NCBI RefSeq assembly: GCF_000586475.1
Contig: NZ_BAWJ01000005.1
Span: 1-64,000, forward strand
Length of the DNA: 64,000 nt
Reading direction: 5' to 3'
Source of the DNA: Psychrobacter sp. JCM 18903
GTDB lineage: Bacteria; Pseudomonadota; Gammaproteobacteria; Pseudomonadales; Moraxellaceae
The notes below the pieces were generated by a model. It saw nothing but the letters and a program-made list of their open reading frames with translations. It ran no database searches and was not told where the DNA came from. A program made the translations under genes and the position numbers. Numbering within the stretch: the first letter of the stretch is position 1; each line of letters opens with the position of its first letter. Of this stretch, positions 1-10,970 are shown piece after piece.

Positions 1-441
1 CTATTAGTAAAAGTGTGGCAGGACGCGCCACCAAGATTCATTTAGCGGTTGATGCTCACGGTAACCCTATTACTTTTATCTTATCAGATGGCACGACTCA
101 CGATGTAAAGGTAGCACCAGATTTAGTGGATAAGATTAATTTAAGTGGTACAGACATGCTATGTGCCGATAAGGGCTATGATTCTGATCCGCTGCGAGAC
201 CATATTGAACAAGCGGGTTGCTTCAATAATATTGCTAGAAAACAGAATACTAAGTTCACCAATAACCATATGGACTGGCACTTGTACAAGGCTCGGCACT
301 TAGTAGAAAATGCTTTTGCTAAGTTAAAAAACTACAGGGCGGTTGCAACTAGATTTGATAAGCTCAAACAAAGTTATGAGAACACAGTGGCTCTCGCTTG
401 TGCCTATATCTGGCTGAAATTATGAATGTTCAACACGCCCT
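1..441 (+). mobile_element. IS5-type insertion sequence, right-hand part
   Basis: This is the 3' portion of an insertion sequence cut by the window edge. It holds the end of a DDE transposase, followed by a terminal sequence ending ACACGCCCT at 433-441. Read inward, that end is AGGGCGTGT, the same nine bases that terminate the three short MITE-like elements at 27296, 58182 and 62816. The left end lies outside the window, so element length and target duplication cannot be read. Assignment to the IS5 family rests on the transposase motif. Confidence 0.8.
3..425 (+). CDS. IS5 family transposase, C-terminal part
   Basis: The catalytic DDE transposase domain, open back to the window start with no stop (it reads ISKSVAGRATKIH), so the gene begins upstream. 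The first acidic residue lies in VDAHGN and the second in CADKGYDSD. The third is in the signature Y-(2)-R-(3)-E-(6)-K, matched exactly by YKARHLVENAFAKLK. Many IS5 members of this kind make the transposase from two overlapping frames; whether that applies cannot be seen here. The intact motif suggests the element may still be functional, and it could mobilise the MITEs in this window that share its terminal bases. Confidence 0.85.
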   Translation: MSKSVAGRATKIHLAVDAHGNPITFILSDGTTHDVKVAPDLVDKINLSGTDMLCADKGYDSDPLRDHIEQAGCFNNIARKQNTKFTNNHMDWHLYKARHLVENAFAKLKNYRAVATRFDKLKQSYENTVALACAYIWLKL

Positions 442-851
442 AATCGATTGATATGTTAAATTAGCTTCTATCATTATCGTTTATAATAAAATCTTCAAAA
501 TATCAGGAACCGCATCGCTATTTGCTTTGCGGTTTTTCTGTGTCTATGACTCTTAAATAAGCTAGAAATATTGCTCTGTGTAAAGACACGTTAATCTTTG
601 ACCCCAGCTATGTTATGCCACTTACAGCCTATTACACGCAATTACTTCAAGCGCACACTTTGCTACCTTGCTCATATATCTCATCGAAAATCATAATGTT
701 AAGATTCTTACAAGTCGATGTAGAGGCTACTCACATGGCTTGCTACACCTTTTATTATAAAAATATTTTTACTAGAAATTTAACTTTTCCAAAACAACGA
801 TTGTTTTTAAAATAATTAATAATGATTAACTCATAAAAAAGGAAGACAACA
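442..851. other. Intergenic, AT-rich, no gene seen
   Basis: This stretch separates the IS5 end from the PRC-barrel gene. A weak open frame at 615-815 has no ribosome-binding site and a composition unlike a protein. The last bases carry the AAGGA ribosome-binding site of the gene at 852. A GC-rich hairpin-like stretch near 510-535 (accgcatcgc...gcggtttttc) could be a terminator remnant. Confidence 0.4.
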
Positions 852-1700
852 ATGAGCCAACTAATTCGTTTAAAAGATATCCAAGCTACTCATAAAGATC
901 TAATCGGTGATGATTATTATGACCCAACAGGTAAAACTGCTTATGGCGTCAATGAAGAGAAAATCGGTAAAATTGAAGGTGCATTAGTAGAAGACACCAC
1001 TGGTCGCATTCGTTATTTGATCGTTGATGTTGGTGGTTGGTTCAGCTCAAAAGAAGTATTGGTACCCGCTGGTTTGGCACGTATCGTTGGTGATGATGTC
1101 TTTTTTGACAGCTTGACCAAGTCTCAAGTCGATGCCATGGAAGTATATGACCATGATTATCAGTATAGCTACAAAGACCAGTATCAAAAGGATCGTCAAG
1201 CATTTGTCGCTGATACTGTTCCAGTTGCAGAGCGTATGGAGATTGCAGATCATGCCTATGACGCACCAAACACACTAGAGCTACTAGAAGAGCGCTTGAC
1301 CGTCAATAAAGATCGTATCGTGGCAGGTTTGGTTAAAGTTGGTAAACATATAGTGACCGAAGAGCGTAATGTCGATGTTGAGCTAGAAGAAGAGCACGCT
1401 AATATTCAGCGTACTAACGTAGATCGTCCAACAGATCGCCGTATCGGTGACATTGATGGCAATCAAACCATTGAAGTTGAACTAGAGGCTGAACGTGCCC
1501 GCGTTGGTAAAGACACTTACGTATCTGAAGAAGTGAACGTCGGTAAAACCACTGAACGTCATACTGAAACTATCGTTGAGACTATCCAACGTGAAGAATT
1601 GGATATCGATCGCGATGGCAACGTAGTAGACCGTGAAGGCAATATAATTGACCGTGATGGTATTACTGCAGAAGACGTACGCCGCGCTCGTGGTATGTAA
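852..1700 (+). CDS. PRC-barrel and DUF2382 domain protein
   Basis: A 282-residue, strongly acidic soluble protein with no signal peptide or membrane segment. Residues about 1-110 look like a PRC-barrel, including GKIEGALVEDTTGRIRYLIV. Residues about 138-250 form a DUF2382 domain with repeating charged motifs (LELLEERLTVNKDR, VGKDTYVSEEVNVGKT). DUF2382 proteins are associated with stress responses in several bacteria, but their molecular role is unsettled. An AAGGA site sits 8 bases before the ATG. A hairpin terminator at 1801 ends the unit, and a second DUF2382 gene follows, suggesting an old duplication. Confidence 0.85.
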   Translation: MSQLIRLKDIQATHKDLIGDDYYDPTGKTAYGVNEEKIGKIEGALVEDTTGRIRYLIVDVGGWFSSKEVLVPAGLARIVGDDVFFDSLTKSQVDAMEVYDHDYQYSYKDQYQKDRQAFVADTVPVAERMEIADHAYDAPNTLELLEERLTVNKDRIVAGLVKVGKHIVTEERNVDVELEEEHANIQRTNVDRPTDRRIGDIDGNQTIEVELEAERARVGKDTYVSEEVNVGKTTERHTETIVETIQREELDIDRDGNVVDREGNIIDRDGITAEDVRRARGM

Positions 1701-1800
1701 TACGCTAAACCGTCATACTGTTTGGCTGTCATTAAAAAGTAAGAACGCTGAGCAATATATGACCGTAATAAGCAGCTAAGTATTTTTACTTAGTGAATTA

Positions 1801-1829
1801 AGACCAGAGCATGCCTCTGGTCTTTTTTT
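1801..1829 (+). terminator. Rho-independent terminator of the PRC/DUF2382 gene
   Basis: The hairpin AGACCAGAG-catgc-CTCTGGTCT is followed by a T run, about 100 bases after the stop codon at 1700. Confidence 0.85.
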
Positions 1830-1958
1830 GCTTATTATACTCAAAAATACTTAGGAATTAAAAATACTTAATGACATCTGATAATGCTAACCTTGCAAAA
1901 TCTGCAAAAATGGCTCTAAAATATTGTATAACGATTTTTTCATAAAGATAAGGACATT

Positions 1959-2632
1959 ATGATGACTACCAATCACGACGACAGCATCCAAAACGATAGC
2001 TTTCTACAAGAGAGTTACATAACAAGCAAGTGACACCAAACGCTATAACTGCCCCAATTGATACTCATAATGGCACAGTAGCTAATGACATAGAAAGTAA
2101 TGATATAAGCAGTAATGATATAAGCAGTAATGACATAGGTAAGAGCAATCATAATGTTGGACACTTGGAGCTATTAGAAGAGCGTCCTGTCATCAATAAA
2201 GAGCGTTTAGATGTCGGTAAAGTAACGGTGACCAAGCACGCTCGCACTAAGACCATTGACGTGCCTATTGAGTTGGTAGAAGAATATATTACTATTCGCA
2301 CTGAACACCACGATGCGAAAAGTCAGGACTTATTATCAGGCAATTATGATGAAAAGGATATATTGCGCCATATCGAGCCATCGTTAGATAGCAAGGCGGT
2401 CGTTACCGTGAATGGCAAACAGATCGAAATTGGTGATGAACCGATTGAAATTGTCCTATCACGTCAAGTGGCTACCATTACTAAAGACACCTATGCTATC
2501 CAAGAAATCGATATCAATAAAACCACTCATACCCATACAGATAGTATCCAAGTAGTGCTTAAGCATGAAGAATTAGATGTGAAGGAAGAGGGATTTTTGG
2601 CACATGAGTCTAGCGCAAATCCTCATAAATAA
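1959..2632 (+). CDS. DUF2382 domain protein, frame break near its start
   Basis: A second DUF2382 protein, about 224 residues when restored. The best start is the ATG at 1959 or 1962, behind AAGGA, but that frame stops after 24 codons at 2031. The DUF2382 frame is open from about 2030 (GTG overlapping the stop) and has no good ribosome-binding site. One missing base near 2030 would join the two. Residues after the join contain SNDIS repeated three times, then the domain (LELLEERPVINKERLDVGKV, TITKDTYAIQEIDINKTTH). Unlike its upstream neighbour it has no PRC-barrel. Translational coupling of a short leader peptide is a less likely alternative. Confidence 0.7.
2096..2140 (+). repeat. Three 15-bp tandem repeats in the coding region
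   Basis: Two identical copies of AGTAATGATATAAGC and a third diverged copy encode SNDIS-SNDIS-SNDIG. The unit is a multiple of three, so copy-number change would keep the frame and alter only the linker length before the DUF2382 domain. Confidence 0.9.
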
Positions 2633-2659
2633 TTTTACTGACTCTTTAAAACCAGACAT

Positions 2660-2687
2660 AAAAAAGCAACGTTATCGTTGCTTTTTT
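2660..2687. terminator. Bidirectional terminator between convergent genes
   Basis: The hairpin AAAAAGCAACG-ttat-CGTTGCTTTTTT lies between the DUF2382 gene (+) and the lipoprotein gene (-). It has A and T runs on both sides, so it can serve both. Confidence 0.9.
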
Positions 2688-2702
2688 ATGATTGCTTACT
2701 TA

Positions 2703-3236
2703 TTATGAGGTCTTTTTACATTCATAAGTGCTGACATTAGCCGCATCTGTACCTGCTGTACGCATCACACCCGTCTCACGCGCTTCATGTGCTACACGCC
2801 ACTGGGTAAAGCCCTGACTGCCATCAATAGCGGTTGCTACTTCGAACACTTCTGGATTACTGGCATCATTGGTTTTATTTAATGTCACCGTACCCGTATC
2901 AGTCGCGATGACTACTTGTTTGGTATCTTCTTTATAAGTTGCATTAACTTTCAGCTCAGGTGAGCACAGATAAGCTATTTGACTGACACCACTATTTACC
3001 GAAGCTACGGTATCATCCTGTACTTCACTGAGCGATGCATCCGCTGTATCGACAACCACCTCATTAGGCTCAGCAGGTTCAGCGGACATCGGCACCGTTT
3101 CTTCGCTATGAGCACCATCATCTATACCCGCTTCTGTGTCTGACTGTTGCTGACAAGCACCAAGCGTCAGGACACCAGCAAGTAGCCCAGTCAGCGCCAC
3201 AGAAGTACGCAATTTTTTTAATAATTCTATAGTCAT
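2703..3236 (-). CDS. Lipoprotein, possibly MliC-like lysozyme inhibitor
   Basis: A 177-residue exported lipoprotein. The signal peptide ends in the lipobox LTLGAC. An acidic linker follows, then a C-terminal domain from about residue 85 with two cysteines (YLCSPELK and TYECKK). That disulphide-bounded beta pattern resembles MliC/PliC inhibitors of c-type lysozyme. The start at 3236 is chosen because GGGGAAAG sits 4 bases before it; a start 10 codons upstream has no such site. The MliC call is by pattern only. The lipoprotein call is firm. Confidence 0.6.
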   Translation of the reverse strand: MTIELLKKLRTSVALTGLLAGVLTLGACQQQSDTEAGIDDGAHSEETVPMSAEPAEPNEVVVDTADASLSEVQDDTVASVNSGVSQIAYLCSPELKVNATYKEDTKQVVIATDTGTVTLNKTNDASNPEVFEVATAIDGSQGFTQWRVAHEARETGVMRTAGTDAANVSTYECKKTS

Positions 3237-3418
3237 AACACTTTCCCCAATGAATATGTTAAACACTATAACGTGTCCATAAATTCACGCCTATGTTGAA
3301 TTTGTAAGTAATCAATACAAAATATAGCCAACACGTTTGTGAAGAGTCAACTTTACTATCTACAAATAATATAGTCGATTCAAGATGATTTAGAGACAAA
3401 GAATATGAGCAAATACAG

Positions 3419-3451
3419 AAAAGCCCTTATCTAAAGTAGATAAGGGCTTTT
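3419..3451 (-). terminator. Terminator downstream of secA
   Basis: A 14-bp perfect stem AAAAGCCCTTATCT/AGATAAGGGCTTTT with a 5-base loop, about 70 bases after the secA stop. Confidence 0.85.
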
Positions 3452-3523
3452 GAGACTAACGAATATTAAAGATATATAAGCAGCAATGCTTAGCTTTTTA
3501 TTATCAATATTCGTTTATGAATG

Positions 3524-6301
3524 CTATATTTTACCATGACATTGCTTGTACTTAAGACCTGAACCACAAGGGCATGGGGCGTTACGACTGATATTCATAC
3601 CAGCGTATGGGTCTGCCTCATTGGTATTATTACCACTACCCACAATAGCACCTGCGACCGCACTACCAGCAAGATTACGATTTTGCGCGGCGGCTTTTTC
3701 AGCTCCGCTATCCATATTATCAATATCACTATGCTCGAACTGCATTTGCATATGAGCAGCATTCTCACGCTGCTGTATTTCCAGCGCTTCTAGCTCTTCT
3801 TTAGTCGGAATATGGACACGTGATAAATCTTGAACGGTCTCAGATTTAATTGCGCCAAGCATCATTTGGAACAGCTCAAATGATTCACGCTTATATTCTT
3901 GCTCAGGGTTTTTCTGTGCATAACCACGCAGATGAATACCTTTACGCAGCTGATCCATTTGGGTCAAATGCTCTTTCCAATGCTTGTCTAAGCTCTGTAG
4001 CATAAAGTGACGCTCAAGCTGAGCAGCATCTTTTTCGCCCATCTGCTCACGGCGGCTATGATAGCGATCGATAGCCGTTTGGATGATTTTGGCACGTAAG
4101 CCTTCTTCATCTAAGCGACGATCTTCATCGAGCCAATCATTGATCGGCATCGCAATCTTGAATTCGTCCTCAAGCTCATCTTCTAAACCATCGATATTCC
4201 ACTGGTCATCGATAGAGCCCGGCGGGATAAACTGGTTAATCATGGCATTATAAACTTCATGATGCATGACTTCAATGGCCTCTAACAAATCTAACTCTGC
4301 CAGTAAATCATCACGCTGACTATAGATGACTTTACGCTGCTCATTGGCGACGTCATCGTATTTCAATAGGTTTTTACGGGCATCGAAATCGCGGCTTTCT
4401 ACTTTACCTTGGGCGTTCTCAATCGATTTAGAAACCATTTTATGTTCAATGGCTTCATCTTCTTTAAGACCCATGGCGCGCATCATATTAACGACGCGGT
4501 CACCGGCAAAGATACGCATCAAGTCATCTTCAAGCGATAAGAAGAAGCGCGACATCCCAGGGTCACCTTGACGACCGGCACGACCACGCAGCTGGTTATC
4601 AATACGGCGTGATTCATGACGCTCAGAGCCGATAATATGTAGACCGCCAGCGGCAACGACTTGGTCGTGCTTAACTTGCCATTGGGCTTTTAGGCGCGCC
4701 ATCTCTTCTGGACTAACCGAATCAATATCTTCAATAAATGATTGCCAGTTACCACCAAGGATAATGTCGGTACCACGACCTGCCATGTTGGTCGCAATCG
4801 TCACAGCCTTTGGACTACCAGCCTGCGCGATGATTTCTGCTTCACGCTCATGTTGCTTGGCGTTTAGGACGTTATGCTTGACGCCTTCTTGATCGAGCAA
4901 GTAGGACAACTCTTCACTGGCTTCAATCGTCGCCGTACCAACCAATACTGGTGCGCCTTTGGCTTGAATCTCTTTAATCTCGCGGATGATACCTTTATAT
5001 TTCCCTAACTTGGTTAAGAAAATCTGATCATCCATATCGATACGCGCAATCGGCTCATGGGTTGGAATCACGATGACATCTAAATCATAAGTGGATTTAA
5101 ATTCTGCAGCTTCGGTATCAGCTGTACCCGTCATACCTGACAGTTTGTCATAGAGACGGAAATAGTTCTGGAATGTCGTGGTTGCGAGCGTTTGGTTCTC
5201 TGCTTGAATTTCAACGTTTTCTTTGGCTTCTACCGCTTGATGCAAACCTTCTGACCAACGGCGACCGGGCATCGTACGACCAGTGTTTTCATCAACGATA
5301 ACCACTTCGCCATCATCGACGATATAATGGACGTTTTTAACGAAAACATGATGGGCACGAATCGCTGCTTGGACGTGCGCCAATAGTGGCAAACGGCTTG
5401 GGCTATACAAGCTTTCATTTTCACCAAGCTCGCCCACTTCAATTAAGAAGCGCTCAATTTTTTCATAGCCTTTTTCGCTAATCTCGATTTGACGGTTTTT
5501 CTCATCAATCCAGAAATCTTCTTCTTCGTTATTCTTATTGGCTTCTTCATCTTTTGAGCGAATAAGTACCGGAATAATGGTGTTAATCAGCGCATACATA
5601 CGTGATGAATCTTCGGCTTGACCCGAGATAATCAATGGCGTACGCGCTTCATCGATTAAAATAGAGTCAATTTCATCGATAATACAGAAGTTTAGCGGAC
5701 GCTGTTTTTTCTCAGCTAGGCTAAAAACCATATTATCGCGCAGATAATCAAAGCCGTATTCGTTGTTGGTACCATAAGTGATATCTGCTTGATAAGCGTC
5801 AATTTTTTCTTGCGGCGGCTGCTGCGAGTAAATCACCCCAACCGTCATACCCAAAAAGCCAAATAGCGGACGGTTTAACTCAGCATCACGTGCCGCCAAA
5901 TAATCGTTGACCGTCACTAGATGGACGCCTTTGCCACTGATAGCATTGAGATACATGGCCAAGGTTCCCATTAGGGTTTTACCTTCACCGGTTTTCATCT
6001 CAGCAATTTTGCCTTCGTGCAGGGTGATACCACCGATTAGCTGCACATCATAGTGACGCATGCCGTTGACGCGTAGCGATGCCTCACGGCAGACCGCAAA
6101 CGCTTCTGGTAATAATGCATCTAAGCTTTCACCTTTTTGGTGTCTTGCTTTAAACTCTTCGGTTTTTTGTTGTAATTGCTCATCAGACAGGGCTTGTATC
6201 GTAGCCTCATGTGCGTTGATTTTGCTGACCACTTTACGCATGCGCTTTAATTCGCGGTCATTTTTCGTGCCAACGACACTGCCTATAATCTTTGATAACA
6301 T
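3524..6301 (-). CDS. secA: Preprotein translocase ATPase SecA
   Basis: The motor ATPase that drives unfolded preproteins through SecYEG. At 925 residues it is slightly longer than the E. coli protein (about 901). Visible motifs are Walker A ([10 protein letters not shown]), the Walker B/DEAD-like stretch [19 protein letters not shown], the helicase motif AGRGTDI and the arginine-rich [19 protein letters not shown]. The extreme C-terminus [14 protein letters not shown] is the zinc-binding SEC-C tail that contacts SecB and ribosomes. The gene stands alone, transcribed away from mutS, with its own terminator. Confidence 0.98.
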   Translation of the reverse strand: MLSKIIGSVVGTKNDRELKRMRKVVSKINAHEATIQALSDEQLQQKTEEFKARHQKGESLDALLPEAFAVCREASLRVNGMRHYDVQLIGGITLHEGKIAEMKTGEGKTLMGTLAMYLNAISGKGVHLVTVNDYLAARDAELNRPLFGFLGMTVGVIYSQQPPQEKIDAYQADITYGTNNEYGFDYLRDNMVFSLAEKKQRPLNFCIIDEIDSILIDEARTPLIISGQAEDSSRMYALINTIIPVLIRSKDEEANKNNEEEDFWIDEKNRQIEISEKGYEKIERFLIEVGELGENESLYSPSRLPLLAHVQAAIRAHHVFVKNVHYIVDDGEVVIVDENTGRTMPGRRWSEGLHQAVEAKENVEIQAENQTLATTTFQNYFRLYDKLSGMTGTADTEAAEFKSTYDLDVIVIPTHEPIARIDMDDQIFLTKLGKYKGIIREIKEIQAKGAPVLVGTATIEASEELSYLLDQEGVKHNVLNAKQHEREAEIIAQAGSPKAVTIATNMAGRGTDIILGGNWQSFIEDIDSVSPEEMARLKAQWQVKHDQVVAAGGLHIIGSERHESRRIDNQLRGRAGRQGDPGMSRFFLSLEDDLMRIFAGDRVVNMMRAMGLKEDEAIEHKMVSKSIENAQGKVESRDFDARKNLLKYDDVANEQRKVIYSQRDDLLAELDLLEAIEVMHHEVYNAMINQFIPPGSIDDQWNIDGLEDELEDEFKIAMPINDWLDEDRRLDEEGLRAKIIQTAIDRYHSRREQMGEKDAAQLERHFMLQSLDKHWKEHLTQMDQLRKGIHLRGYAQKNPEQEYKRESFELFQMMLGAIKSETVQDLSRVHIPTKEELEALEIQQRENAAHMQMQFEHSDIDNMDSGAEKAAAQNRNLAGSAVAGAIVGSGNNTNEADPYAGMNISRNAPCPCGSGLKYKQCHGKI

Positions 6302-6701
6302 AATTTTTTGACCTATGGAAATATTCGATAATTAGTGCGCATTAGCCAAGGCTTTATATGCTGCCGCCTTGTCATCATAGCTATCATAGTCATCACCCGA
6401 CTAACGTACCACTTAATGAAGTACTGACTAATGACGTGTCGCCTAATGAAGTATCGCCCAATTAAGTGTGACGTCATTATATATGGTTATGACGCCGATG
6501 GATACAAGGGCAATGAGTAGATATTTGCCGACGTAAAAACCGAGCAGGACGTGTTAAAATAGCGCTTATAGTCTTAATCTTTCAAGCTTTTACCTACTCC
6601 CTTTAACAGGATAATTTACTAACCCTCAGCCGTTATTTATTCTTATAAAAACCAGCGTTTCGCCCCACGTAAACCCATTTAAGCATCATAAGAGACCCTG
6701 C
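6302..6701. other. secA-mutS divergent intergenic region
   Basis: A 400-bp region that must hold both divergent promoters. It contains an imperfect direct repeat (CTTAATGAAGTA at 6412 and CCTAATGAAGTA at 6442). It also has an inverted repeat TAATGACGT/ACGTCATTA around 6429-6479. No gene is evident, and I could not assign -35/-10 boxes with confidence. Confidence 0.5.
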
Positions 6702-9700
6702 ATGACCGTTAAGCCGTCCGCTCAAAATCCTCATTTAGCTGAACCGTTAGTCATAGGTGATGCCGTTTATCACTTGGCAGACCATACGCCGATGATGGTG
6801 CAATATCTAACCATGAAAGCCAACTATCCACAAGCGCTGCTGCTGTACCGGATGGGTGATTTTTATGAGTTATTTTTTGATGATGCCAAGCGCGCGGCGC
6901 AGATACTCGATATTACGCTCACTCGCCGTGGTACGGATAAAGCAGGCAATACCATTGCGATGGCAGGCGTGCCGTTTCATGCGGCTGATAGCTATATGGC
7001 GCGGCTCATTGCGGCTGGGCAGACAGTGGTCGTTTGTGAGCAAATTGACGAGTCAGCCAGTGGCACTAGCAGCCCGTCCAATACACCTACAATGGGCGAT
7101 AAGCAAAAAAAAGATAAAAGTAAATCTGCTGCTGGCACTATCATGCGCCGTGAAGTAGTTAAAACCCTGACCGCTGGTACGATTACTGATGACGCCTTAA
7201 TTGCACCCAACCACACCCCGACTGTCGTTGCCATTGATATCGAAACTCCTAAATCGAACAGCAAACAACCTATGCAAGCTGCTATTAGCCAAATGGATTT
7301 AGCTGCTGGAACGCTAACCACACAAACACTCAGTGCGCATCATGGTGATATTGAAGGTTTGCAAACCCAAATGCTGACAGTGCTGGCACGCTTTGCGCCA
7401 AGTGAATGTATTATTAGCGAAGCGCTGGGCAACAGTTTTGACAGTAGTAATATTAATGGCGAAAATTGGCTGCTGTGGCTACGGCAAAATCTTGATTGCC
7501 CTATTATCGAAGTTGCCGCCAATGACTTTCATCGTGAGCATGCCAGCGCAACCCTTTGTCAACAGTTTGATGTGCAACGCCTCGATGGGCTTGGTATTAG
7601 CGATGCTATGCTTAGCCAATCTAGCTGTGCAGCATTGATACATTATGCACGGCAGACCCAGCAGCGCCATATACCACAACTGAACCAGCTAATTGTTGAA
7701 TATAGCGATGACTATTTAATTATTGATGCCAATAGTCAGCAAAACCTTGAGCTTTTTACACCCGTTAGCAGTAATGGTACGTCGCTGATATCGGTGCTCA
7801 ATCATTGTCAAACGCCAATGGGACGACGCTTACTGGTTCAGCAAATGAAGCGTCCGCTGCGTCAACATGCGCGTATTAATCTGCGTTTAGATGCGATCAC
7901 TAATCTTTTGCAGAAAACAAATCAAGCTGGTGAAAACAACCATATTAAGCAAAATTTAGAAAATAGCTCATTGGTCAGCCGTCTACGCGAAACCTTAAAT
8001 ACCATCGGTGATATCGAACGTATCAGTAGCCGTATCGGACTGATGAGCGCCAAACCGCGTGACCTGCGTAAACTTGCCGACGGTATCGCTAGTAGCTCGC
8101 AACTGAGCGATTTACTGACCGCTGCAGGTATCAGTCATAAGCAGGCAGGCTTATTGTCCATGCTGATGCAGCAATTGCCAGACCAGCTACCGGCGGTGCA
8201 ATCCGTCGCCGAGCTGATTGAGCGTGCTATTGTCATAGAGCCACCAGCGCATATCCGTGATGGGGGCATGCTTGCTAGTGGTTACGACGAAGAACTCGAT
8301 CGCCTCACACATTTGCATGACAATATCCAAGTAACATTAGATAAGATGCTAGAGCGCGCGCGTCAGGATTATCAATTACCTAGCTTAAAAGTGGGCTTTA
8401 ATAAAGTCAGCGGCTTTTATTTTGAACTGCCAAAAATGCAGGCGAAAAATGCCCCTGCGCATTTTATCCGGCGGCAAACGCTAAAGAGTAGCGAGCGTTT
8501 TATCACTGATGAGCTAAAAGCAGTTGAGACCGAATATCTAAGCGCACAAAGCTTAGCCTTGACTCGTGAAAAACAGCTATATCACGAACTATTGACCATA
8601 TTAAGTAGCCATTTAGCCGAACTGCAACAGCTTAGCGCGGCTATCGCACAAATAGATGTGCTTAGTAATTGGGCGCAGCTTGCCATAATTTATAATTGGC
8701 AACGACCAGTCATGAGTAACGACTCAAAAAATGACAGTTATGCAAAAATTGATAGCCAAACTAGTATTGATATCAAAGCAGGTCGCCATGTCGTCGTTGA
8801 AGCGGCATTAAATCCAAATAATACTGCCACTCAAAGCAAAACAACCAAACATAGCAGCCATTTCGTTGCCAATGATTGTGCATTGGGCGGTCATACCAAT
8901 CCTGAAAGACTGTTAATGATTACCGGTCCTAATATGGGTGGCAAATCTACCTATATGCGTCAAACCGCGCTGATTGTTTTACTTGCTCATTGCGGCAGCT
9001 TTGTCCCAGCAGCAAGTGCTCAGATTGGGGACATCGACCGTATTTTTACCCGTATTGGCTCGGCTGATGATTTGGCCGGCGGTAAGTCCACCTTTATGGT
9101 TGAGATGATTGAGACCGCGAATATTCTCAATCAGGCGACCAATAAATCGCTGGTACTGATGGATGAAGTCGGACGCGGTACGGCTACTACGGATGGCTTA
9201 GCGATTGCTCATGCCTGCGTCAATCGATTGGTCGAGATTGGCTGCCTGACATTATTTGCCACCCATTACTTTGAGTTGACGCAATTGGTCAACCCTGCTG
9301 AAAGCCAACACGCCAGTATTCGTAATGTCCATGTCGCTGCCAGTGAAGTTGATGGTCAATTATTACTACTCCATCAAATTAAAGATGGCGCCGCAAGCTC
9401 TAGCTTTGGACTGCATGTCGCAAAAATGGCGGGAATTCCGACTCAAGTATTAAATGATGCGAAGCAGTATTTAGTAGATAATTTAAAAACTGAAAGTGTA
9501 AAAGCCATTGATGATAAAAATGAATTAGCTAAGTCAGTAAAGGATGAAAGAGCGCAGGCTTATCATAGTGTATCAGAGAAAACAAAGGAAGACAGTGTTC
9601 ACTCAAGTGAAAGTACCACTACCATTCCACAACAAAATCAATTATTTAGCTTGCAAGATGAGCTAGCAGCGATTAATCCTGATAACCTGACGCCCAAGCA

Positions 9701-9746
9701 AGCGCACGATTTACTGTATCATCTCAAGGAAATCATTAGTCAGTAA
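6702..9746 (+). CDS. mutS: DNA mismatch repair protein MutS
   Basis: MutS recognises mispaired bases and recruits MutL. The mismatch-binding domain near the N-terminus contains the [11 protein letters not shown] motif with its conserved Phe and Glu. The ATPase domain has Walker A (GPNMGGKST), Walker B ([13 protein letters not shown]) and the ATHYFELT motif. At 1014 residues it is clearly longer than usual (about 855). The extra length comes from low-complexity Lys/Ser-rich insertions near residues 125-150 and 690-720 and a long linker before the C-terminal helix. It is followed by fdxA, a conserved neighbour in related gammaproteobacteria. Confidence 0.97.
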   Translation: MTVKPSAQNPHLAEPLVIGDAVYHLADHTPMMVQYLTMKANYPQALLLYRMGDFYELFFDDAKRAAQILDITLTRRGTDKAGNTIAMAGVPFHAADSYMARLIAAGQTVVVCEQIDESASGTSSPSNTPTMGDKQKKDKSKSAAGTIMRREVVKTLTAGTITDDALIAPNHTPTVVAIDIETPKSNSKQPMQAAISQMDLAAGTLTTQTLSAHHGDIEGLQTQMLTVLARFAPSECIISEALGNSFDSSNINGENWLLWLRQNLDCPIIEVAANDFHREHASATLCQQFDVQRLDGLGISDAMLSQSSCAALIHYARQTQQRHIPQLNQLIVEYSDDYLIIDANSQQNLELFTPVSSNGTSLISVLNHCQTPMGRRLLVQQMKRPLRQHARINLRLDAITNLLQKTNQAGENNHIKQNLENSSLVSRLRETLNTIGDIERISSRIGLMSAKPRDLRKLADGIASSSQLSDLLTAAGISHKQAGLLSMLMQQLPDQLPAVQSVAELIERAIVIEPPAHIRDGGMLASGYDEELDRLTHLHDNIQVTLDKMLERARQDYQLPSLKVGFNKVSGFYFELPKMQAKNAPAHFIRRQTLKSSERFITDELKAVETEYLSAQSLALTREKQLYHELLTILSSHLAELQQLSAAIAQIDVLSNWAQLAIIYNWQRPVMSNDSKNDSYAKIDSQTSIDIKAGRHVVVEAALNPNNTATQSKTTKHSSHFVANDCALGGHTNPERLLMITGPNMGGKSTYMRQTALIVLLAHCGSFVPAASAQIGDIDRIFTRIGSADDLAGGKSTFMVEMIETANILNQATNKSLVLMDEVGRGTATTDGLAIAHACVNRLVEIGCLTLFATHYFELTQLVNPAESQHASIRNVHVAASEVDGQLLLLHQIKDGAASSSFGLHVAKMAGIPTQVLNDAKQYLVDNLKTESVKAIDDKNELAKSVKDERAQAYHSVSEKTKEDSVHSSESTTTIPQQNQLFSLQDELAAINPDNLTPKQAHDLLYHLKEIISQ

Positions 9747-9853
9747 AGGGATTTGTCAAATAGCGGTAAAAGCGCTAAAATATGTCTTATTTTTCAGCTA
9801 ATGTACTTACAATCGTAATTGTACTTTGCCAAACCAATAACAGGTAGACCACT

Positions 9854-10177
9854 ATGACCTTTGTCGTTACAGATAACTGCATTCTTTGCAAATACACCGA
9901 CTGTGTGGAAGTCTGTCCTGTGGACTGCTTTTATGAAGGCCCGAACTTCCTCGCTATCGACCCTGACGAATGCATCGACTGCGCGCTTTGCGAGCCCGAA
10001 TGCCCTGCCAATGCTATCTTCTCAGAAGATGAAGTACCAAAAGGGCAAGAAGTGTTTATTCAATTAAACGAGGAGCTGGCGCAAAAATGGCCAAATATCA
10101 CTGAAATGAAAGGACAGTTGCCAGAGGCTGAAAAGTGGGATGGGGTGGAAGGCAAGATTCAGTATTTAGAGAAGTAG
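9854..10177 (+). CDS. fdxA: Seven-iron ferredoxin FdxA
   Basis: A small electron carrier (107 residues) with one [3Fe-4S] and one [4Fe-4S] cluster. The N-terminal cysteine motif [17 protein letters not shown] and the second set [12 protein letters not shown] give the ligands. The C-terminal extension after residue 60 is typical of the FdxA group. It starts 107 bases after mutS and may be partly cotranscribed. A bidirectional hairpin at 10290 follows. Confidence 0.95.
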   Translation: MTFVVTDNCILCKYTDCVEVCPVDCFYEGPNFLAIDPDECIDCALCEPECPANAIFSEDEVPKGQEVFIQLNEELAQKWPNITEMKGQLPEAEKWDGVEGKIQYLEK

Positions 10178-10289
10178 CTTCTAATCTAGATATAATCTAC
10201 TAAGTATATGGCCTATATATCTTCATTATACTTTCAGGTGGTTTGTGGCACTGTATTGTAGGAATATATTATTGCTAGATTGAATATAT

Positions 10290-10317
10290 GAAAAAGAGCT
10301 CACTGAGCTCTTTTTTA
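10290..10317. terminator. Bidirectional terminator, fdxA / first pilin
   Basis: AAAAAGAGCTCA-C-TGAGCTCTTTTTT lies between the convergent fdxA (+) and pilin (-) genes. Confidence 0.88.
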
Positions 10318-10336
10318 TTATCAATTCAAATGGCTA

Positions 10337-10843
10337 TTAAGGCTTACAAGCGTTTGGAAGATACTTTGTATCGATGGTAGTAGCCGCTCCAATAGCGGTT
10401 CCTACTGTTGTATTACCACAGGCCCAAACCGAACCACCATTGGCCGTTATCATTGTAAGTACCTTGCCATTCGCTAAGCCAGTATTTATAGTAGATTTGA
10501 TAGTACCATTAGGATAAGTACCTTCTATAGTATTACTGACAGTGGAATATTTACCATCTAGAGTAACACTAATTTCATCAATACCTTGAACATCATTCGG
10601 CCCTACAAAAGCTGTAGGCCAAGCGTCTTTTTCGACTCCGTATTCAGCAAGCGGTTGCTTTAATGCTCCTAGTAAACTGGCCGCTTCTGATACTTGAGCG
10701 CGAGTGATGTAAAGTTGGTAGGCAGGTATAGCAATAGCAGCGAGTATTCCAATAATGACAACAACAATCATCATCTCAATCAGCGTAAAGCCAGACTGAC
10801 TGTCAGAGCTATGATGTAAATCGGTTAATATAATCATAGTCAT
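10337..10843 (-). CDS. Type IV major-pilin-like protein, copy 1
   Basis: A type IV pilin of about 168 residues. The prepilin peptidase site is [12 protein letters not shown] with the conserved Glu at mature position 5, followed by the hydrophobic assembly helix. The leader before the cleaved Gly is long (about 18 residues; the third-codon ATG at 10837 may be used). A C-terminal cysteine pair (VWACGN ... LPNACKP) closes a D-region loop. It is closely related to the pilin at 11843, sharing the start of the mature protein and the ending LPN(A/S)CKP. A sigma-54 promoter at 10872 drives it separately. Confidence 0.9.
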   Translation of the reverse strand: MTMIILTDLHHSSDSQSGFTLIEMMIVVVIIGILAAIAIPAYQLYITRAQVSEAASLLGALKQPLAEYGVEKDAWPTAFVGPNDVQGIDEISVTLDGKYSTVSNTIEGTYPNGTIKSTINTGLANGKVLTMITANGGSVWACGNTTVGTAIGAATTIDTKYLPNACKP

Positions 10844-10871
10844 CCGTATAATAATAAGTTATATAAACATC

Positions 10872-10887
10872 TGCACACAGTATGCCA
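10872..10887 (-). promoter_or_regulatory. Sigma-54 (-24/-12) promoter of pilin copy 1
   Basis: On the minus strand the sequence is TGGCATACTGTGTGCA. The GG and GC dinucleotides have exactly the 10-base spacing required for RpoN, and it lies about 30 bases before the start codon. Type IV pilin genes are classic RpoN/PilR targets. Confidence 0.8.
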
Positions 10888-10970
10888 ATATGTTATATCA
10901 AATCTTTATTACTAGTTAAACTCAACGCTATTACGTAAGTTGATAACAACAATTATGATTTCAATGTAAC

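Noticed and set aside
615..815. Open frame of 66 codons between the IS5 end and the PRC-barrel gene
   Set aside because: No ribosome-binding site, Cys/Tyr/Phe-rich composition unlike a protein, and AT-rich surroundings.
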